Made by a program: the position numbers and the translations under genes. A stretch of DNA of 64,000 nt from Plectosphaerella cucumerina. Lineage: Eukaryota; Ascomycota; Sordariomycetes; Glomerellales; Plectosphaerellaceae. The notes below the pieces were generated by a model, which did no database searches, was not told the DNA's origin, and saw nothing but the letters and a program-made list of their open reading frames with translations. The stretch spans positions 1,860,001 to 1,924,000 of the forward strand of contig JAGPXD010000006.1 in NCBI GenBank assembly GCA_020746995.1. Reading direction: 5' to 3'. This document shows, one piece after another, positions 57,992 to 64,000 of this stretch; the stretch's first letter is position 1; every line of letters starts with the position of its first letter.

Positions 57992-59466
57992 ATGACGCAG
58001 CTCAAGTCCAACGGCAGCACTCCTGGTAATGACGGCGCTTCTGAACCCCCCGCCTAAGCTAGGCCCTGCTGACGTTTTCGCCCAGCCCTCAGCCAGAACG
58101 GCCAGAGCCATAGGAAGTTCTTCGAGGATGTCGGCGTGTGGAAGGAGGCGCCACTCCTCACCGGCACCACCAAGTTCGAGCCCCTCCCCGATGTCAAGAA
58201 CATCATGATCACCGGCGGCGCGGGCTTCATGTACGTACCGTGTCCACCCTGGTGTCTCCTGGATGGCAGTAGCCGAAGTCACCACCATGAAACTTACATG
58301 TCCTGCGCAGCGCGTGCTGGTTCGTGAGGCACCTGACTCTGACATACCCCGATGCCTACAACATCATCTCCTTCGACAAGCTCGACTACTGCGCCTCGCT
58401 CAACAATACCCGCGCCCTGAACGAGCGCCACAACTTCACCTTCGTCCATGGCGACGTCACGAACCCTACCGAGGTCCTGACCTGTCTGAAGCGGTACAAG
58501 ATTGACACCGTCTTCCACTTCGCAGCCCAGTCGCACGTCGACCTGAGCTTCGGCAACTCGTACGGCTTCACCCACACCAACGTCTACGGCACCCACGTTC
58601 TGCTTGAGAGCGCCAAGAGCGTCGGCATCAAGCGCTTCATCCACATCTCGACGGACGAGGTGTACGGCGAGGTCGACGACGACGATGACGACCTCCTCGA
58701 GTCCAGCATCCTGGCGCCCACCAACCCCTACGCCGCCAGCAAGGCCGCCGCCGAGATGCTGGTCCAGTCCTATCAGAAGAGCTTCAAGCTCCCGGTCATC
58801 ATCGTGCGGAGCAACAATGTCTACGGCCCACACCAGTACCCTGAGAGTAAGTCTTTCGGTGCATAGCTGTGAAGGAAGCGTCTGCTAACGAGGTCAGAAA
58901 TCATCCCCAAGTTCACCTGCCTCCTGAACCGCGGCGAGCCGGTGGTGCTCCACGGTGACGGAAGCCCCACGAGGCGATACCTCTTCGCAGGCGATGCGGC
59001 CGACGCCTTTGACACGATCCTCCACAAGGGCCAAATGGGCCAGATCTACAACGTCGGCTCCTACGACGAGATCTCCAACATCACCCTCTGCAGCAAGCTG
59101 CTGGACCAGATGGGAATTCCCTACGATGGCGAGGAGGAGTTCAAGAAGTGGGTCAAGTACACCCGCGACCGCCCCTTCAACGACCACCGCTACGCCGTCG
59201 ACGGCACCAAGCTGCGCAACCTCGGATGGGACCAGAAGACGAGCTTCGCCGATGGCCTCAAGATTACCGTCGACTGGTACCGCCGCTTCGGCGAGGAGTG
59301 GTGGGGCGACATCAGCCAGGTGCTCACACCGTTCCCCGTGGTTCACGGACTGGACATTGTGCCCGACACCCGTGCCGTCACTGACGCTCCTCAAGTCCGT
59401 GAGACGACGCCGAAGAAGCGCAAGGTCGAGGAGACCAACGGTAACCACCACGGCGTGGCTGTCTGA
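57992..59466 (+). CDS. Nucleotide-sugar 4,6-dehydratase (RmlB/RHM-like)
   Basis: Extended short-chain dehydrogenase that turns UDP- or dTDP-glucose into the 4-keto-6-deoxy sugar, the first step of rhamnose synthesis. In fungi the UDP form is known. Exons 57992-58025, 58086-58230, 58311-58846 and 58898-59466 give 427 residues. The Rossmann motif GGAGFI (55-60) spans intron 2. The catalytic triad is Thr174-Asp175-Glu176 in HISTDEVYGE with Tyr200 and Lys204 in YAASK. Sugar-nucleotide residues are in NNVYGPHQYPE and GDGSPTRRYLFAGDAADAF. Introns are 60, 80 and 51 nt. The protein is longer than bacterial RmlB (about 350), with an N-terminal extension and a 70-residue tail. The tail contains PKKRKV at 410-415, a classical basic nuclear-signal shape. 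Confidence 0.93.
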
Positions 59467-62400
59467 GCCGGACTTCGGACGACCCGGACAAGGGGCTCAT
59501 GGAGGCGTTGGCGGCCGGGGACGTTGAGATAATGGGGCCGCGGCGTGGGGGTAGAAGAGGAGCACGGCGCAATGGTTCAACGGTTTCCGACCTCGCGTGT
59601 ATGATATTCGGCAAATTCCACAACGGTAGAGACGTGCAGACGGCGTTCGGTTATGCTAGATAGATCTATAAGCCCCTGGTAAAATAGGCCTTGGGTGAAA
59701 TGGGAAAACGTAACAGGGCTCCCTGGTGACTTGACCTTGTTGCCCTCGGGCAGTAGCTTGTGGCGGAGCGTGATAGTTGCAGATCCGGCATCAACGGAGC
59801 TGCCCAAGAGATGAAAAGGGAGGTGATGAAGAAGGGAGAAGAATGGCGGAATAGTCTGCCCTGGCATCCGAAGCATTTACCGGACAGGCCGGCGGACCAG
59901 GGCATTCGGCATCCAGGAACAGGGAGATGCATCTTCAAGCCCGGGCCGGAGCTTCCCGGCGCGCCTGCGGTCTGCCGGCCCTTCTCCTGCAGGATCGGGC
60001 TTGTCGATGGTGGTCAAGAATGGGCGACGACGGGCACCACCAGCGGTCGCCGCCACCCCATTCTTATTAGGCCGCGAACCGGGACGGACCCGTGGGCCGA
60101 GCAAGCGAAGCCCAATCTGCGAACGGGTTGAGATTGTTTGGCTGCCAGACCGGGTTGGGGGGACCGCGCTTCTGCAAACAGGCGGGGCATACCCCTGGGC
60201 CGCCAAACCCCCGAGCTCCGAGGCACTGGACTTTGCCCATTCAAGTTCGTTCCCCGGCGGGTGATGGATGGCCTGAGGGGGCGGCCGTTTTTTTTGTGGC
60301 GATAGGGGACGGGCCGCACATCTGCGCGGGAAGGGCAAATCACTACTGGCTAGGAGCACAGCACTGCAGAAGAACGACGCAGGGCCGGACTGGACTTCGC
60401 GCCGCTGCGGAAAGGGTTCCTCGCTTCGCCAGTTTCGGTGTTGTGTAGGCGAGAATTCCGGGCGCCTGGGCCCTGGGCCCTGAGCCTGTGCCTGGATCTG
60501 GTACGGCTGTTCTCTTGCTTCTTTTCTCGTGACGAGCTCGATCGGCGGGGGTGAAATGCAGCCGGGGGGCGACTGCAGGAATCACGTCGCAGCGGAGGGG
60601 AGGAAGGTGAGCCGTGCGTCCGTGAGATGGTGTGGTGAACCGGAGGAAGCGAGCCAGAAGCCAGAGGAGGATGCCAGAGGATGCCAGGGGCAAGAAGGGC
60701 TGGCTGCACAGCAGCATGGGTGATCCGGAGGGGTCTGCCGACCCTGGCGCGCCAAAGCTGCACCGTTGCGGCGACGCGGATGCACGACGGCGTCATGAAG
60801 ACTTGCTGGCTGTGATGGGTGCTGTGTTTCTTTGCGCTGATTACGAGTATCGAGTGAGACCCCTGCTGGTGGTGGTTCGATTTTCGAGGGGGAATGTGCT
60901 CGGTGAGGACCCGAGGGTGGTCTAGTTGACAGGAAGAAGGCCTGGGGAAAGGGGGCCCCGGCCTGGTGCTGCCATTCTGGTTTTGGGACAAGTCTCTCAT
61001 CCCATGTCGGACCAAGCGGTCGTTATGTGACAAGTGACGGGAGGTGCTTCGAGAATATCGGTAGTGATAGACTATGGTGCTAGGAGGAGTTGGACGGGTG
61101 TCAGACAGGTTAGTCGGGGCTTAGCCTTGTCCGTTGTCTTTTCCCCCTCCCGTGTGCGCGTTGTTCTGTGGCTTCGTGTACAAAATGTATGGCCAGCGCA
61201 TCGATGCAAGATGGGTTGAGGCGCGTCCCGGGATCACTCCGCGGGCCCTTTCGAGGCATCTCATTCCCAGGCCGGCCCCTCTGGTGTTCCGGCGGAATGG
61301 ACGAGGGCTCCATGGGGATGCATTAGTCGGACGCCCGGGGACGGAGTTGGGGAGATGGTGGCTATGTCGGTCGAGTGAGACATTCGGGGAGGGGCGTTGA
61401 AGTGAGATGTCCTCCTGGATCCCAGGTTTGTGCCGGTGCTGAAGAGAGGCAAGTGCCGAAGACAGGCAGACAATCCTGATTGAAGTGAACTTGGCAGTCG
61501 GGCAGAAATGTGCCCTGCTGGTGTTACAAAGATGGTTGTCAGCTGGAGTTGAGGAGCGATGCCCCTGAAGATGCGCTACGAGTAGCATGTGCTCGTCGGA
61601 CATGACTCGCCGCCCTGTCCTGTCATGTCCGATGTGCACTGCTTTCGGGCGGCTCGAGTAAGGCACAGACAGACACGGAGGACTTGTCGTCCTTCACCCC
61701 GTGGGCCGTCGTCCACCTGCACATGGCACATATGTCCATTCCACGTCCCGGACATAAACTAATCACCCGGACCAGACGGACATATGAAAATGCCGACGAA
61801 GCCAAACCCCAACACAAGTGAAAGCGCCTCCCATTCCATCGTGCCATCGCACGTCCAAAAAGCCAAGGTTCACTGAAGCCGCCCAAGAGCCCAAGAGGCT
61901 AGCTCCCAAGCTAAAGGCAGCCCCGGTCCACGGGTCCAGCGCCGGCCCCGCGTTCCTCCACTCAGATGCGGCGGCAGACGGGCATGCCAGCACCGTCGTG
62001 CCTGCCGCCCCTGCTTCCTGACCACTCGCGAGCCGGAGCACCTTGCCTCTTTGAACCGATGCCCTCGAACCATAGGGCACAGCTGCCCAAATGCCCCCCA
62101 AGCCCCCCCTGTCCGGACAGCTGGGGTTGACCCGGTCCCCCCGTCGAGAGCGCTGACACCTCAGGGACGGGATCATGGATGGGGGAGCGCTAGGCCTCCT
62201 GCAGCACCGTGCCCGCGGGCTTTCCAGCTTACCCGCCCCCCTGGAGCCTGGGCTGGCCCGTTCTCGACCTTCCCCGGTCATCGTTCCGCCCACTCAACCG
62301 CCCAGATGCAGCGCCCGCCGCGCCGCCGCCGTCGCTCTCCTGAGGTTGGATGGATCCGGCCTCCGAGTCCCTCCATCCCCCCCCATGTCCCTGAGCCTGA

Positions 62401-62874
62401 GCTCCTCTCCTCGTCGGGGGGGCACTTTCTAGGTCGTCGAGCCGTCTCGCTCCTCAGCTCGTTGCGACTCGACTCGTCGTCGAACACACACCTCCACACC
62501 TCTCCTCCCGCCCATCCTCACCCTTCGTCGTTCGTTCCCCCTCCCCTCCCGCCGACAGACTCGACATTCGACTCTGGCGACATCTACAACGGCGCGGTCC
62601 GATCCCGACAGCGCGCGCGCACCTCATCCTTTGTGTTCCCAGATCTTGGCCGCAGCAACGAGAACCCTTGGCTTCACTCCCCTTGGACCACATTCTACGA
62701 CACCCACCCCTCCCCTATCCTGATTACACACGAACCCCGATATTATTCTTGCAGTGCCGATACCTACCCCAGGGAAACAGACGGGCCGTCGCAGTTTGGA
62801 TCAGGCAGAGCATGATATGCGCGAGGCGCGGCGAGCCCAATCCCTGGTAGCCCCGACGCCAGTACCTTGACCAC
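59467..62874. other. 3.4-kb spacer upstream of the methyltransferase
   Basis: No gene supported. The last 450 bp are CT-rich on the plus strand and look like promoter and leader of the methyltransferase gene. Frames such as 62051-62815 (254 codons) are Pro/Ser/Arg-rich without motifs. The rest is ordinary GC-rich sequence. Confidence 0.5.
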
Positions 62875-64000
62875 ATGGCCAAGAAGCGACGGACGAAGAA
62901 GCGCAAGGCCTCCGCAGCCGGAGCGCACGTGTCGCAGGACAACGAGGACGACACCATGCAGTCGCAGCCGGCATCACCAACCCACGGAGGGTCGCAGCAG
63001 GCCTTGGGCGAAAGGGCCCTGGCGAGATCATCGCTGCTCTCTACAGAGGGAAAGTCCAGCGAGGGCAGGGCGTCGAGCGAGATGGGGGAGGGCACGTACA
63101 CGGAAATGACGAGCGCCGTGAGCTCAGACGGTCATGACGAGGCGAATCTTGCCAGCGTGCTGCGCGCTCGTCGTCTCCGCGCGCGGCAGCCGCAGTACCA
63201 TCACGATGAGGACGGAGACGATGAAGACGACCATATGAGCGACGGCCGATCGATGTATGGCGCCCCCAGCGAATATCCGACGATCGCGACAAAGCACAGG
63301 GTAGAGATGCCATATGGCATGGACCATGATCAAGACGAGGACATGCAAGTCCCCTAGTCCCCCCCTTCCCCCGTGTCAAAGACTGACAGTCGAAACTTCA
63401 CAGGCTCTCCACGAGATCTATTACCGAACAAGATCTCGACTACCGGTGGGAGCACGGCCGCCGCTACTGCGGCCCGCACTACTTCATGCCCAACGACGAC
63501 TACGAACAGATTCGCCTTAGCCTCGTCCACCGCATCTTCATCGACATCTTCGACGGCAAGCTCACGTCAACGCCCCTCGATGACCCCGAGCTGATCCTCG
63601 ACGTTGGAACCGGTATTGGCGAATGGGCTATTGGCATGGCCGACCTGTACCCTGACTGCGAGGTCATCGGGACCGACATCTCGGCTATCCAGCCAACATC
63701 GGTCCCGACCAACTGCTTCTTCGAGGTTGACGACGCAGAGCTCGAGTGGACGCGCGAGCCAGACTCGTTCGACCTCATCCACTTCCGGAACCTGCTCGGC
63801 TGCTTCTCCGACTGGCACCTGATTTACGACGAGGCCTTCCGCGCCCTCAAACCCGGCGGCTGGATCGAGCTCATCGACTTTGACGAGTCAAACGGCGGGC
63901 TATCAGGCTTCGTCGCCCAGTTCCCGCCAGACTCGGACATACATGAGCTCTTCCCCAATTATCTTCAGGCCGTCGAGAAATCGGGCCGCGTACGTGGCCT
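62875..64000 (+). CDS. LaeA-like SAM-dependent methyltransferase, cut by window end
   Basis: Class I methyltransferase of the UMTA/LaeA-like group, members of which act in secondary metabolism or development; most have unknown substrates. Exon 1 62875-63344 and exon 2 from 63404 to beyond the window. Exon 1 encodes a basic start (MAKKRRTKKRK, nuclear-signal-like) and a disordered acidic leader. Exon 2 begins LSTRSITEQDLDYRWEHGRR, the usual lead-in. Then come HYFMPNDDYEQIRL, SAM motif I LDVGTGIGEWAI, the acidic GTDIS of motif II, and post-motif text FRALKPGGWIELIDFD. Frame continuity requires the intron 63345-63403 to use donor GCAAGT rather than the nearby GTCCCC, which would shift frame: a GC-AG intron with branch GACTGAC. 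About 350 residues are present; the C-terminus is missing. Confidence 0.86.

Noticed and set aside
62051..62815. A 254-codon plus-strand frame before the methyltransferase
   Set aside because: Pro/Ser/Arg-rich leader-like sequence without motif; the conserved protein starts at 62875.

Overview
The window is nuclear DNA of a filamentous ascomycete (Pezizomycotina, most likely a Sordariomycete; the genus cannot be told from the sequence alone). The genes are short, GC-rich and broken by introns of about 50-120 nt with GTRNGT donors, CTRAC branch points and YAG acceptors. The protein set is typical of filamentous fungi: UPC2-like zinc-cluster factor, Cas1 O-acyltransferase, LaeA-like methyltransferase, lone intron-bearing histone H4. 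I could rebuild 23 protein-coding genes by joining exons by hand. I saw no rRNA, tRNA, CRISPR array, transposon coding region or virus.

Layout. 0.5-5.2 kb: a fungal transcription-factor-domain protein, an EBP-type sterol isomerase, an N-acetylglucosamine-induced-protein-1-like gene whose first codons are out of frame, and SND2/TMEM208. 6.6-18.1 kb is a housekeeping block: APC3/CDC27, histone H4, TRAPP subunit Trs20, mitochondrial ribosomal protein L31, nucleoporin Nup82 and cap-binding protein CBP20. 18.1-24.2 kb is gene-poor, with one unrecognised acidic protein. 24.2-30.3 kb: PI 4-kinase Pik1 and the NC2-alpha/Bur6 corepressor with a glutamine-rich extension. 32.4-41.7 kb is a more accessory block: an HSL-type esterase, a Cas1-like O-acyltransferase with an in-frame stop, a cytochrome P450 and a UPC2-like Zn2Cys6 regulator. 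43-53.4 kb: PAK kinase Cla4, glycyl-tRNA synthetase and ribosome-biogenesis factor Rpf1. 53.6-59.5 kb: a TPT-type nucleotide-sugar transporter and a nucleotide-sugar 4,6-dehydratase. The window ends inside a LaeA-like methyltransferase.

Arrangement. Five pairs are divergent and probably share promoters: SND2/APC3, TRS20/MRPL31, NUP82/CBP20, CAS1/P450 and GRS1/RPF1. Most of the remainder is core machinery for the cell cycle, chromatin, trafficking, translation and polarity, with no obvious operon-like logic. The two places where neighbours may cooperate are the esterase/Cas1/P450/regulator block and the transporter/dehydratase pair; both are inferences from proximity.

Most unusual observations: a start-proximal frameshift in the GlcNAc-induced-protein gene, a TAG in place of a probable Trp codon in the Cas1 gene, two GC-AG introns supported by reading frame, a 27-nt micro-exon, a KKRK basic tail on a sugar dehydratase, and a 9-copy 16-bp minisatellite. 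I did not find a clearly new biological system.
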